Of a stretch of 64,000 nt of DNA, positions 16,318 to 25,425 are shown one piece after another; the stretch's first letter is position 1, and each line of letters begins with the position of its first letter. Under the pieces are notes generated by a model, which saw only the letters and a list, made by a program, of their open reading frames with translations, had not been told where the DNA came from and did not search any database. The DNA is from Bacteroidota bacterium (lineage in GTDB: Bacteria > Bacteroidota > Bacteroidia > Bacteroidales > FEN-979), in contig JAPLDI010000040.1 of NCBI GenBank assembly GCA_026391795.1, forward strand, positions 1-64,000, read 5' to 3'. Both the position numbers and the translations under genes were made by a program.

Positions 16318-17235
16318 TCATTTCTGATTAAAAGATGATTTCACCTGAATAAAATATTTTGAGAATATCAGTGTAAATTCTTTTTGTCCATCAACATTTA
16401 AATGAAGATGATCGAAAAACAGGTTTGTACTGTCTTTAAACAATATTGTATAATTCAATAATTGATTCCCTGAATTTATTTTTACAATTTCCTGCACTCT
16501 CTGTTCCACACTTTTAATCTTTTCCGGTTCAGCAGTTGTCAAAATATGAACAACAGGAAAGAAAACAAAAGTTCCGTTTAATTGTCTTTGCTTTAAAAAG
16601 TACACTGTATTTCTGAAAGTATTAATACAGTCCGTATCCATGGTGATTTTCCAGAAATTATTGGCCTTGATCTCCTTTTGCAGTCCGATTGTATCAACTA
16701 TACCAAATTTCAGGTTTGTACGGTCGTTAATGATTCCCCTCACAGCAAAGTTCAAAGTCATCTCATTGAATCTTGAAGTTGAAAAGATCACCCTTTCATA
16801 GTATTCAAGTTTCGATTGGCATTTTATTTTCAGGTAATCTCGAATTACTTTATCATTCATATAGGGGAATAAGAGCTGGTTTGAATTCTCGCTCAGACCT
16901 TTGCAAGTGAAAATATGTGGTGTTAGTTCATAGATGACCCCTTTGAGTTTGCTTTTATTGATTGAAAGGAAATGCTTCAGCATTATTAACCGGTCTTCGG
17001 TAGTCACCCCCAGTTGTGTATAAAACGCAAACTTTTTACCTGTTCGTTTTTCAAGTAAAGCCTTGCTCAGATCAAGTGTGGCAGGCGAAGAGCCTAGTAC
17101 CAGGTAATCAACGTTGGAATGAAGATCAAAATGCTTGTAAATTCCATATTCAAGTACCGCACCTGAAATCCTGTCAAGAACCACCAATAGGATGAGAAAG
17201 AGAAAAATACCATTGAAGAAACGTTTCGCTGTCAT
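16318..17235 (-). CDS. SGNH-like membrane-anchored protein, DltD/AlgJ-like partner of MBOAT
   Basis: About 305 residues with one N-terminal transmembrane anchor (GIFLFLILLVVLDRI) and an extracytoplasmic SGNH-type domain: block I YLVLGSSPATLDL and a C-terminal block V FFDHLHLNVDGQKEF with the D-x-x-H pair. Such proteins work with MBOAT acyltransferases in D-alanylation, alginate acetylation and similar systems. The ATG at 17235 follows the MBOAT stop by 5 bases; a TTG 9 bases earlier is less likely. Sequence identity to named families looks low, so the exact reaction (acyl transfer or thioesterase-like) is inferred from context. Confidence 0.7.
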   Translation of the reverse strand: MTAKRFFNGIFLFLILLVVLDRISGAVLEYGIYKHFDLHSNVDYLVLGSSPATLDLSKALLEKRTGKKFAFYTQLGVTTEDRLIMLKHFLSINKSKLKGVIYELTPHIFTCKGLSENSNQLLFPYMNDKVIRDYLKIKCQSKLEYYERVIFSTSRFNEMTLNFAVRGIINDRTNLKFGIVDTIGLQKEIKANNFWKITMDTDCINTFRNTVYFLKQRQLNGTFVFFPVVHILTTAEPEKIKSVEQRVQEIVKINSGNQLLNYTILFKDSTNLFFDHLHLNVDGQKEFTLIFSKYFIQVKSSFNQK

Positions 17236-17240
17236 TGAAA

Positions 17241-18692
17241 TCAAAACTGAAAATAGATAAACCCTGCTGTTGTTTTACCGAATAGAAATATACATATTAT
17301 CAAAGATGCATAACCTGGCCATCTAATCCAGATGGGTAAGCGGGTTTCTGAAAAATTCAGGGATGCGATTTTTCTATACTGCAGTATCTCAATTAATAAT
17401 AGGAAAAGCACAACAAGGATATTTAGAAAGAATGTAACAGAAGAACTGCCAATGTAAACAGAACCGGAACTGAATGAGAAAATTTTACCTATGATATAGA
17501 ATGCATCTCCTGCAGAGTTGGCTTTGAAGAAAACAGAAATAAGCGAAACGGTGATAAAAATGAATGCTGTACTGGCAATTGAAATAAAGTCCTTAAGGAT
17601 CTTAGATGTGACTTTTTCCCAGACACGTTTTTTGAGATTCAAAATGACCTCTACACTCAACATGGTACCGTGAAGTAGTCCCCAGATAATAAATGTCCAT
17701 GCCGCACCATGCCATAGTCCGGAAATGAAAAAGGTGGTGAAAAGTGAAATTACTATCCCTGCTTTCTTCGATTTGCGTAAAGTAAAATTCAGGGGATTGA
17801 AAATATATTCGAATAGCCAGGTTGTAAGTGATATATGCCATTTACGCCAGAAATCGGCAAAAGATTTAGCAAAGAAGGGGAGATTGAAATTTTTGATCAG
17901 GTCAAAACCAAGCAATTTAGCTGACCCGATAGCAATATCTGAATAACCGGAGAAATCTGCATAAAGTTGGACCATAAATAACATTGCCGTAAAAAAAAGA
18001 GTTACACTGTTATAACCTGAAGGACCTTGATATACCTGGTTGATATATGCAGAAAGGTTATCCGCAATCACAAGTTTTTTAAAAAGACCCCACAATATCA
18101 TTTTAAGGCCTGCTGCAATGTCATCCCAATTAATGCGGGCAACTGTGTTCATTTGCTTCAACAGGTTTGTACTTCGCTCAACAGGACCTGAGAGAATGAG
18201 GGGGAAGAAACTTGAAAATGCGAAAAATGTAACAGGATTTCGTTCTGCTTCTCTCTTTTCCCAGTAAATATCCAGTATATAGCCTGATAATTGAAATGTG
18301 TAGAAACTGACACCTAACGGAAGAATTATGCCAAGGATCCTTGTCTGTGTACTGAACCCTATACCTGCCAATGCGATTCCAAGACTCTCTATAAAAAAGT
18401 TATAGTATTTGAAGAAGAATAGACTGCTGAATATCAGGATAAGTGAAATGATCAGCAGGTATTTTCTCCGGTTTCCTTCAGGTGATTTACTGATCAGAAT
18501 TGCCGATCCAAATGCGATTCCCGAGAGAACGAGCAAAAGAAAACTGAAACGCCAGTCCCACCATGTATAATAAAAGTAATTGGCAATAAGCAGGAACAGA
18601 TTCCTGTAAAAAGGTGTTCTTCCTGGGATAAGCCAATAGGCTACCACGATTAACAGGAGGAAAATAAAGTAGTTTACGGATGTAAAGAGCAT
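17241..18692 (-). CDS. MBOAT family O-acyltransferase (DltB/AlgI-like)
   Basis: Polytopic membrane acyltransferase of 483 residues with about eleven hydrophobic segments. The family signature is plain: PLGVSFYTFQLSGYILDIYW, LILSGPVERS, YADFSGYSDIAIGSAKLLGF, FNLPFFAKSFADFWRKWHIS, and FFISGLWHGAAWTFIIWGLLHG split around the conserved His of SGLWHGAAW. It would move an acyl group across the membrane to the polysaccharide. The downstream SGNH protein and upstream ACP, GNAT and adenylation genes make this the B component of a Dlt-like set. ATG start at 18692. Confidence 0.9.
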   Translation of the reverse strand: MLFTSVNYFIFLLLIVVAYWLIPGRTPFYRNLFLLIANYFYYTWWDWRFSFLLLVLSGIAFGSAILISKSPEGNRRKYLLIISLILIFSSLFFFKYYNFFIESLGIALAGIGFSTQTRILGIILPLGVSFYTFQLSGYILDIYWEKREAERNPVTFFAFSSFFPLILSGPVERSTNLLKQMNTVARINWDDIAAGLKMILWGLFKKLVIADNLSAYINQVYQGPSGYNSVTLFFTAMLFMVQLYADFSGYSDIAIGSAKLLGFDLIKNFNLPFFAKSFADFWRKWHISLTTWLFEYIFNPLNFTLRKSKKAGIVISLFTTFFISGLWHGAAWTFIIWGLLHGTMLSVEVILNLKKRVWEKVTSKILKDFISIASTAFIFITVSLISVFFKANSAGDAFYIIGKIFSFSSGSVYIGSSSVTFFLNILVVLFLLLIEILQYRKIASLNFSETRLPIWIRWPGYASLIICIFLFGKTTAGFIYFQF

Positions 18693-18706
18693 CGGATGAT
18701 CAGGAA

Positions 18707-18946
18707 CTATGACGCAATCTTCTCTTGGATGATGATAATCATGGACCCTACTGTGTTCATTTTAGCAAGATCCTTGAGTCGGAATTTAATGTTAAAATGG
18801 GATTCTATTGTGGATATAAGATCCAGGTGGGTAAGTGAATCCCATCCGTCGATATCACCTGCTGTTGTAGTGTCGTTAATTTCAATTGAGTCATTGTTGA
18901 ATATCTTGCGAAAGATCGGGTTCAATTCAGAAATGATGTCATTCAT
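18707..18946 (-). CDS. Acyl carrier protein of the Dlt-like cassette
   Basis: A 79-residue carrier with the phosphopantetheine attachment motif DIDGWDSLTHLDL, the serine at residue 37, in a typical four-helix ACP pattern. It should carry the amino acid or acyl group activated by the adenylating enzyme two genes upstream and hand it to the MBOAT protein, as DltC does. It lies between the GNAT gene (12 bases) and the MBOAT gene (14 bases). ATG at 18946. It is one of two carrier proteins in the window; the other is next to FkbH. Confidence 0.9.
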   Translation of the reverse strand: MNDIISELNPIFRKIFNNDSIEINDTTTAGDIDGWDSLTHLDLISTIESHFNIKFRLKDLAKMNTVGSMIIIIQEKIAS

Positions 18947-18958
18947 ATATCGGTTGAT

Positions 18959-19609
18959 TTAAATTTCCTTTTCCATTAGTATTCGTTCAAGGCCTGGCAA
19001 GAATTCTACTATCCTTGGATCTTCTGACGATTTTCTTTCCGATACCCTAAACCCGGCTTTCAGATAGGCTGATACCGCCCTAATGTTCTCGCCCATCAGT
19101 TGTATCTGTACTTTTCTTAATTCAGGGTTATCTTGTTTATGCCTCTGAATGTGGTTATCAATGAGTAAGGCACTGATTCCTCTTCCCCTGTAAAGTGGAA
19201 TTGTGTAAATGGATTCAAGTTGCAGAGCCCCGGGGGCCCTTTGAATATTAATGGGCTCAATAGTCCTGATGTTTTCTTCAATTTGGGGCAAACTTGCTTT
19301 TGAAAGAAAGTAGAAGAACATATTTGATTTAATTATCCCGGAAGAAGGACCGGAAACAGACTCTACCCAGGCTGAAACCGTTGCCACAGGTAGTTCTTCC
19401 TCAAAGGCAACCAGGAAATTCGAAGGGCAAAATTCAAATCCATCTATCTCTTCAAGAAGGATCTCGTTTAGCATATCGGTAAGGCGTTCTTCTGAGATGC
19501 AGAAGATCTTTGTGTAACTCACAAGCTGGGTTCCGCTTCTCTCAGCTTCAAGAATTGCTTCAATCAGAAATGAAATGTCTTCAACTGTGCCTTTCTTTAT
19601 GGTTAGCAT
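18959..19609 (-). CDS. GNAT N-acetyltransferase
   Basis: A 216-residue GNAT-fold acetyltransferase. Visible elements are the N-terminal LTIKKGTVEDISFLIEAI, the strand ESIYTIPLYRGRGISALLID with the acetyl-CoA pyrophosphate loop (R-G-R-G-I-S), and QLMGENIRAVSAYLKAGFRV. It is wedged between the adenylating enzyme (7 bases) and the ACP (12 bases). This position suggests that it acetylates the carrier-bound amino acid or the sugar amine that receives it, but this is inference. Ordinary GNAT detoxification function is less likely given the tight operon. Confidence 0.8.
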   Translation of the reverse strand: MLTIKKGTVEDISFLIEAILEAERSGTQLVSYTKIFCISEERLTDMLNEILLEEIDGFEFCPSNFLVAFEEELPVATVSAWVESVSGPSSGIIKSNMFFYFLSKASLPQIEENIRTIEPINIQRAPGALQLESIYTIPLYRGRGISALLIDNHIQRHKQDNPELRKVQIQLMGENIRAVSAYLKAGFRVSERKSSEDPRIVEFLPGLERILMEKEI

Positions 19610-19616
19610 CTGTCTG

Positions 19617-21116
19617 TTATTTGCAGATCAACTTTTTTAATTCCGGTTTGTCAATTTTCCCGTTGACATTTAGCGGAAATTCGGCAAGCGGATAGATCTT
19701 TTGGGGCAACATGTAAGCAGGAACTTTTAATTTCAACAACGAAGCAATTTCAATAACATTTGCCTCAGAGGGTTCAACAAAGAGGTGTATGCTTGTATTT
19801 CCCCTGTCATCGGTATGTGCCAATGCCACTGCGTTATCCACATGATGAACAGTTCTGGCATGGTTCTCGATTTCGCCGAGTTCAACCCGGAAACCCTGAA
19901 TCTTTACCTGTGTGTCCAGCCTTCCTGCAAACATATAGTCTCCCTCATTATCAAGAAAACACAGATCTCCTGTTCTGTAAAACCGTGATATATTCCCTTT
20001 ATGGACGATGTCAAAAAAGGCAGTTCTGTTCTTCTCTTCATTGTTAAGATAGCCTGAAGTCACCTGGTCGCCGGCCAGACATAATTCACCAGTTTCTCCG
20101 GGTTTGACAATATTCTTATTCTCATCGACCAGGATAGTGGATAAACCCGGGAAAGGCTTACCGATCGACAAGATCCCGTTATAAGCTTTATCGTCGTTAA
20201 TTTCTTTGGAACATGGGTAACGGGTGCAAAAGATGGTTGCCTCTGTGGGGCCGTATACATTTTCGATAAAGGCATTCGGAATGCATTTTTGCCATTCTGC
20301 AGTAATATCCCGGTGCAATGCCTCACCGCAGAAAAGCCAAAGCCTGAGATCGGGAAGGAGGATTTCATCAAAATAGGGTCGTAAAAAATGAATTAGTGAA
20401 GGAACCGTCAGGGCGATGGTGATTTTGTTTTCTTCAAGGATTTCAACAGCAGTTGCAAACCTGTTTGAGGTTTTTGGGACAGTATATACACAGGCCCCAT
20501 AAAGGAGGGGGATAAACCAGGAGAAAATCGAGAGATCAAAGGTCAGGTCAAAAATTTGTAAGAACCGGTCGTCAGGAGATATATTGTATCCATAGCTCTG
20601 GACAGAAGAAGCAAAGGCCGACAGACTTTTACGTTGGATAGGCACTCCTTTTGGCAGTCCTGTTGATCCGGATGTGAAAAGAATATATGCATTTTGCTCA
20701 TCCGGTGGTTCTGCAAGGAAGGGTACCGCTGACCCTGGAAGGACATCGTTAATATAGTGAAGTCTTTGTTTATGATTTTGTTTAAAATCATCGGAAAGTA
20801 CGCTCAAATCAGCACACAAGATGAATTTCAATTCAGATTGTAAAATTATCTGATTATTCCTTTCGTCAGGATGAGAGGGATCGATAGGAATAAATGTATC
20901 CCCCGTGCAAAGCACAGCAACCAGGGCAGCATAGGTATTGATATGGTCACAGGCAATGATTCCGATCTTTGCATCTTTTTTCAGAGCGGGGGCTAATATT
21001 TCTTTAATTCCGGAAACGATTGTACCAAACTCTGCATAGGTGTATGATTTTCCACTGATATGGAATGCAGCCTTCTCCGGATAACGTGAAAAGCTTTGTT
21101 TTAACTCGTAGAACAT
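19617..21116 (-). CDS. Amino acid adenylation enzyme (DltA-like AMP-dependent ligase)
   Basis: A 499-residue ANL-superfamily enzyme with the size and order of a stand-alone adenylation domain. Motifs: ILFTSGSTGLPKGVPI at about 145-160, the A5-type ENVYGPTEATIFC, GELCLAGDQVTSGYLN, YRTGDL, and the hinge/C-terminal RLDTQVKIQGFRVELGEIE, ending in NVNGKIDKPEL with the catalytic Lys. It should activate an amino acid (D-alanine in DltA) with ATP and load the small ACP encoded two genes downstream. The substrate cannot be read safely by eye. The ATG at 21116 follows the Wzy gene by 12 bases. Confidence 0.88.
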   Translation of the reverse strand: MFYELKQSFSRYPEKAAFHISGKSYTYAEFGTIVSGIKEILAPALKKDAKIGIIACDHINTYAALVAVLCTGDTFIPIDPSHPDERNNQIILQSELKFILCADLSVLSDDFKQNHKQRLHYINDVLPGSAVPFLAEPPDEQNAYILFTSGSTGLPKGVPIQRKSLSAFASSVQSYGYNISPDDRFLQIFDLTFDLSIFSWFIPLLYGACVYTVPKTSNRFATAVEILEENKITIALTVPSLIHFLRPYFDEILLPDLRLWLFCGEALHRDITAEWQKCIPNAFIENVYGPTEATIFCTRYPCSKEINDDKAYNGILSIGKPFPGLSTILVDENKNIVKPGETGELCLAGDQVTSGYLNNEEKNRTAFFDIVHKGNISRFYRTGDLCFLDNEGDYMFAGRLDTQVKIQGFRVELGEIENHARTVHHVDNAVALAHTDDRGNTSIHLFVEPSEANVIEIASLLKLKVPAYMLPQKIYPLAEFPLNVNGKIDKPELKKLICK

Positions 21117-21128
21117 AGAGTCAGATTA

Positions 21129-22385
21129 TTATTCTGATATTTGCTTCAATACTGTTGTTCTACCAGGCAGGATTTCTCTTTCCTTGTTTGGATTAGAACT
21201 CAGCGAGTGGACCATCCCAATAAAGGCAAAGAAGAAGTAACCATACCAGGGGCCATAGAGAAATATATTGTCCGTATTCATGAATATGAAATAAGGAATA
21301 TACAAGGTCAATGCAGTTCCCCAGATGATCCTGGAATATTTTGTACGATATGCTTTTTTTTTGCGGTACAGGATGATAAACTGGACGGCGAATGCCCCGA
21401 TATATAATGCCAGGCCAAACCATCCAAAACAATATCGGATTAGTGAGTAATCATCATGAAGAATTGTTGGTTTTAAATTGAAATAGGTATAAAGATCCAG
21501 GTCGGCCCTTGGTCCGTTTCCCCATAATGGATTTTCCGCAAGGCCAACCTCAATAATGGTCCTGTTGGTTTTCCGACCCGATGTATTGAAATTTGGATTG
21601 TCGTAAGAAATGTCTGAAAAACTTCCTCCCCCTTCATAGAACATCTTATTCTGAATGGGTTCCGAATAGAAGATTAGCAGCGCAACAACAACTCCTGAAA
21701 ATGCTGTGAAGATCCTACTTATTAGTTTATTGTTTAAAAAATGAAATGGTAGAATAATGATATTAATCAAAATCGCAGTACGTGTCACTAATATAAATGC
21801 CGTTAAGAGCATTCCAATGTAAAGAAGTAGAAATTTCAAATTAAAAAAAGAGAAATAAATGCTTAGAAAAATGATTGTAAACATTGTGAGTGTCATTACT
21901 AAGGCTGCAGATCCGGGAACCAAATAGGTACTGAATTGCCCGTACCTTATGAGTGGAAAGATGAAGACCAAAATTATTAAAAACCAAAAAAAACGCTTAA
22001 ACATTTTATACAGAATGTTTAATGTTGCTGTGTTGTAGGTCAGGGATGAAGCGATGAGTCCCACAATTATTGGGATAACTGGCTGAATAAAAAACCGAAA
22101 CCCCACGAATGTTTTGTCGACAATGGCCCAAATGAGAGTATAGATGATAAAAGGGAGCCAGATAATTACCGGGAAACCATTTTTCTTTAGTTTGAATAAA
22201 TATCCGATACTGACAAACAACATAAATAGCCAGGCCCATCCTGACCATTTAAACCCCAGGATTTCAGAAGGAATAAATGGTAAAAAATTGAAATAGGGAA
22301 TAAGAGCGGAGAAGAATACCAAATTATAGAACCTGAGCGTGACCAAATATGGTTTTTCCGCTTTCTCGGAGAGGATGAAATTCAT
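21129..22385 (-). CDS. O-antigen/capsule polymerase, Wzy-like
   Basis: An integral membrane protein of 418 residues with about eleven hydrophobic segments and one long periplasmic loop (about residues 235-310; NKMFYEGGGSFSDISYDNPN, ETNRTII-like region, WGNGPRADLDLYTYF). That layout and the low conservation fit Wzy or O-antigen ligase-type proteins. As the only such protein in the locus, and with a Wzx flippase at 30.8-32.3 kb, polymerase is the likelier role. ATG 22385 is preferred over the TTG one codon upstream. Confidence 0.75.
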   Translation of the reverse strand: MNFILSEKAEKPYLVTLRFYNLVFFSALIPYFNFLPFIPSEILGFKWSGWAWLFMLFVSIGYLFKLKKNGFPVIIWLPFIIYTLIWAIVDKTFVGFRFFIQPVIPIIVGLIASSLTYNTATLNILYKMFKRFFWFLIILVFIFPLIRYGQFSTYLVPGSAALVMTLTMFTIIFLSIYFSFFNLKFLLLYIGMLLTAFILVTRTAILINIIILPFHFLNNKLISRIFTAFSGVVVALLIFYSEPIQNKMFYEGGGSFSDISYDNPNFNTSGRKTNRTIIEVGLAENPLWGNGPRADLDLYTYFNLKPTILHDDYSLIRYCFGWFGLALYIGAFAVQFIILYRKKKAYRTKYSRIIWGTALTLYIPYFIFMNTDNIFLYGPWYGYFFFAFIGMVHSLSSNPNKEREILPGRTTVLKQISE

Positions 22386-22446
22386 CAAAAATATTAATTA
22401 TAGTTTGTGCTTAAAGTTAACCGCCACATTATGGATAGTGCAGTAA

Positions 22447-23592
22447 TTAAATTAAGGAATTATAAAGCATTGCAATTGTTTTTGAATAGACTGGGAAATT
22501 GAAGAGATTTTTCGTCATCTCAATTACTGCAGTTGCATTCCAATTTTCCTTGTGCATCCTAAGAAAGTCTAAAATTACTTTTGCGAGATCCTCATGATCT
22601 TCGGTTTTAAAGAGAGAGTCGTAATCAACTGACCCTACTACTTCCTCAATACCGCCAGTCTTTGATGCGACGACTGGGATTCCTTGAATCATGGCCTCTA
22701 TTGCAGTCAGGCCAAAACCTTCATACCGGGAAGGCAACACCATGAGTGACATGACGGACATTAGTTGAATAGCAGTTGATCGTGTCACCTCTCCGGTCCA
22801 GATAATGCTATTGGAAATCCCAAGTCTTTCCGCGAGATTTTCCAATGATTTCCTTTCAGGACCATCCCCAACAATAAAAAGGCGTGCATCTGGAATCTCA
22901 GGTTGTATCAAGACAAATGCCCGGACCAGCACATCAATACCCTTTTCATACCTGAGACGAGAAACTGCTCCAACAACAATTTTTCCTTTCAGGCCCCACA
23001 GGTTCACTAGTCCCGGTTTGTCTGCGAGTTCCCTGATCCCCAGGATCTCATCTGCATCAACCGTATTATAGATGGTTCCTTTTGCAGAAAGGAAACTGGC
23101 TGGTTGACCGGGATCGTAAAGATGTCGTTTCCCAGTCCAGGATTCCTGCACGGCAAGTGATACGAAAGTAAATCTCCGGCACAAAGAAGAACTGAAACGC
23201 ATCAGCATGCGGTCTTTCATCCCGTATTGTGTCCCCATCTGATGCAGGGTTGCCAGGATATTCTTTATTCCTGCCAGCTTTGCGGAAAGTATCACGGTGG
23301 CCGCAGGCGCAATGTATTGGACATGAACTGCCCAGGGTTTTTCTTTACGGAAATACCTGATAAAATCCGATATAAGATGCAGCTTATTTGTCTTTCGAGG
23401 CCAGTTCAACAGATCCACTTCAGCTCCGGTCGTTTGGAATTCATTCACTACTTCCATGTCGGATTCGTGGTAGCATAGCACCTTTACATCGAATCCTTCC
23501 CCCATAAGCGCCCTGGCAAGATATAAGGTCTGGTACTCTGTTCCTCCCTTCAGCAAGCAGGGAATGGCAAGAATGATTTTTTTATTTTTCAT
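22447..23592 (-). CDS. Glycosyltransferase family 4
   Basis: GT-B glycosyltransferase of about 381 residues. The N-terminus ILAIPCLLKGGTEYQTLYLA carries the GG-E acceptor-domain loop; the donor domain shows VGAVSRLRYEKGIDVLVRAF, RLFIVGDGPERKSLE, VMVLPSRYEGFGLTAIEAM (E-x7-E) and GIPVVASKTGG. ATG 23592 starts the conserved part; a TTG at 23637 would add 15 residues and overlap the upstream gene. Cytoplasmic, peripheral to the membrane. Sugar specificity is not inferable. Confidence 0.85.
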   Translation of the reverse strand: MKNKKIILAIPCLLKGGTEYQTLYLARALMGEGFDVKVLCYHESDMEVVNEFQTTGAEVDLLNWPRKTNKLHLISDFIRYFRKEKPWAVHVQYIAPAATVILSAKLAGIKNILATLHQMGTQYGMKDRMLMRFSSSLCRRFTFVSLAVQESWTGKRHLYDPGQPASFLSAKGTIYNTVDADEILGIRELADKPGLVNLWGLKGKIVVGAVSRLRYEKGIDVLVRAFVLIQPEIPDARLFIVGDGPERKSLENLAERLGISNSIIWTGEVTRSTAIQLMSVMSLMVLPSRYEGFGLTAIEAMIQGIPVVASKTGGIEEVVGSVDYDSLFKTEDHEDLAKVILDFLRMHKENWNATAVIEMTKNLFNFPVYSKTIAMLYNSLI

Positions 23593-23626
23593 GCCGGAAC
23601 AAGGGGATAATCCCTTTCGTTCTGAT

Positions 23627-24631
23627 TTAGTAAGCAAGATCGATCAGTTTCCTGGAGAGAAACCTGAAAACTTTTTTCTCCTTCTTTGAAAACTTCAGGT
23701 TGAATAATGGGGTCAGGCGTGGATGGAACAGTTCAATTTTTTGTTTGTACAAGCCAGTTCCAAACCATAATTCCGATCCGTGTTCCCTGGCTGACCTGAC
23801 AAGATTGATCAAACGTATAATATCAATGCGCGGAATTTCCGGATTGTATACTGAAACCCATGAAAGCCATGCATTTTCTTTTAAACTGAGAACAAAGCTC
23901 AGGTGAACGGGGATGCCATCCTTCGAGGAAATGAAGATCCTGACCATTTTCTTTTCGTATAAGGTTTTTACATATTCCATCAAAGAATTGTAATAGAATG
24001 GATCCCGATGGTAATGACGGATCAGCATGACTGACAGCTCCTTAAACTGCTGTTCCGGGAATGGACCTGGATACCACGCTGAACAAACATCACTGCCTTC
24101 AAGCAGCTTTTGCATCTTATAATGCCTGTCTTTATTCTGAAACTTTAGAAGGTTAGATCCTTCGTACTGGGATTTTTCAATGACCGGAATCCCGGAATTT
24201 TTATGAATAATGCATTTATTCTCCCCGAAAAAATAGGGAAGGCAGCTAAGCAGTGGACTTGCCGCATTAAGTTTTGCAAATTGAACTGTGGAAATCTCGG
24301 GGATTTCCCTGATCATTTTTGCAATCCCGGAACAATAGAAGAGCATATCATCGGTTGGGTCATAAATGGCATCCAATATATCTGCATGATCATTTTGTAA
24401 CAAAAAGAATATTTTCTGCTTTATGTATCCTGGAAGAATGAACCTGAGCCTGGTCCTTGTTCCGAAACAGAGGATACACAACTTCATGGCAGGATCTTCA
24501 AACGATTCCCACCATGTCGCATTCAGTTCATAACTCTGAAAGATGGGCAAGGCTGAGGTTTTGTACAGCTCTTCCCAGGCCGTTTGAACAGAGTGGAATT
24601 CGCCTGTATCGCTGATCCTAAAAAAGTTCAC
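23627..24631 (-). CDS. FemAB/BioF2-like GNAT acyltransferase
   Basis: A 334-residue protein of the double-GNAT (FemAB-like, BioF2/CelD-like) type. Features are FQSYELNATWWESF near the N-terminus, the central helix KFQNKDRHYKMQKLLEG, and the GNAT strand-loop VRIFISSKDGIPVHLSFVLS followed by AWLSWVSVYNPE. The family moves acyl or aminoacyl groups to sugars or peptides; here it may decorate a saccharide. The GTG start at 24631 is supported by an unusually strong Shine-Dalgarno sequence (GAGGAGGAAT) about 6 bases upstream, rare in Bacteroidota. It follows the PIG-L gene by 26 bases. Confidence 0.72.
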   Translation of the reverse strand: MNFFRISDTGEFHSVQTAWEELYKTSALPIFQSYELNATWWESFEDPAMKLCILCFGTRTRLRFILPGYIKQKIFFLLQNDHADILDAIYDPTDDMLFYCSGIAKMIREIPEISTVQFAKLNAASPLLSCLPYFFGENKCIIHKNSGIPVIEKSQYEGSNLLKFQNKDRHYKMQKLLEGSDVCSAWYPGPFPEQQFKELSVMLIRHYHRDPFYYNSLMEYVKTLYEKKMVRIFISSKDGIPVHLSFVLSLKENAWLSWVSVYNPEIPRIDIIRLINLVRSAREHGSELWFGTGLYKQKIELFHPRLTPLFNLKFSKKEKKVFRFLSRKLIDLAY

Positions 24632-24657
24632 AGCTATTCCTCCTCTCAGCTTGAATT

Positions 24658-25425
24658 TTATCCTTGCTCATTTTCCAGATGTGCAATTTCATAAGGATAT
24701 TTTGAAGTCTTCAACAGTGCCCATGGGAGTCTCCCGCTGAAGGGTTCTCCATTGGCGGATTTTTCATTCAGGTACATTCCGATCAACTTATGTTTGATCT
24801 TTATAAATGGCCGTACATCGATTCTTTGAATTTTGTTTCGGTTCAGGGTTGAATGTCGGGATATTGGGAAGTTACACCATGTCCAAACCCAATAGGAATA
24901 AAAATTTCCTGCAAATTCAATCTCTTTTAAAACCCGGCTCGTCATTTGAAAGGCAGCAAGATGATCGAAGGGCCAGACTTCGGTCGATCCGGTTACAAAA
25001 ACTGTATCCGGATTGACCTGCTGAATAATGGTTTTCAATTTTTCAGAGGATATTCCATAATCCCTCTCATTCGGAAAAGGGATTTTCCCGTCTGACATAC
25101 GGGTCCGGTAAACATGATTTTGCGGAATCCCAAGCAGGTTGATCACTTCATCAGAAAGCCGGAGCCTGTTTAGCCGGATTACCTCCGCGGGTATTGCAGG
25201 GCTGCTTGCTTCTCCATCCGTAAGGTACACAATGGAACGGTTTTTCCCGTCCTCCAGGCCGGATGCAAGAAATCCTCCAAGCCCCAGGATCTCATCATCC
25301 GGATGTGGGGCGATTACCAGGACTGACTTCATCCCACTGGTTAGTAGGATCCTGGTGGAACGGATCCGAAACTGCAGCAACTTTATTCTGAAAAACCTGA
25401 GTAATTCCCGGATTTTCTCAACCAT
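24658..25425 (-). CDS. PIG-L family deacetylase
   Basis: A 255-residue zinc-dependent N-deacetylase of the LmbE/PIG-L family, expected to remove an acetyl group from an N-acetylated sugar or intermediate. The metal motif VLVIAPHPDDEILGLGGFLA (H-P-D-D) is at about residues 35-54, and the second ligand region PFDHLAAFQMTSRV (H) at about 162. A basic, amphipathic N-terminus (KLLQFRIRSTRILL) could touch the membrane. The ATG at 25425 overlaps the GT2 stop by 8 bases. A free amino sugar made this way would be a possible acceptor for the FemAB-like or Dlt-like acyl transfers. Confidence 0.9.
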   Translation of the reverse strand: MVEKIRELLRFFRIKLLQFRIRSTRILLTSGMKSVLVIAPHPDDEILGLGGFLASGLEDGKNRSIVYLTDGEASSPAIPAEVIRLNRLRLSDEVINLLGIPQNHVYRTRMSDGKIPFPNERDYGISSEKLKTIIQQVNPDTVFVTGSTEVWPFDHLAAFQMTSRVLKEIEFAGNFYSYWVWTWCNFPISRHSTLNRNKIQRIDVRPFIKIKHKLIGMYLNEKSANGEPFSGRLPWALLKTSKYPYEIAHLENEQG

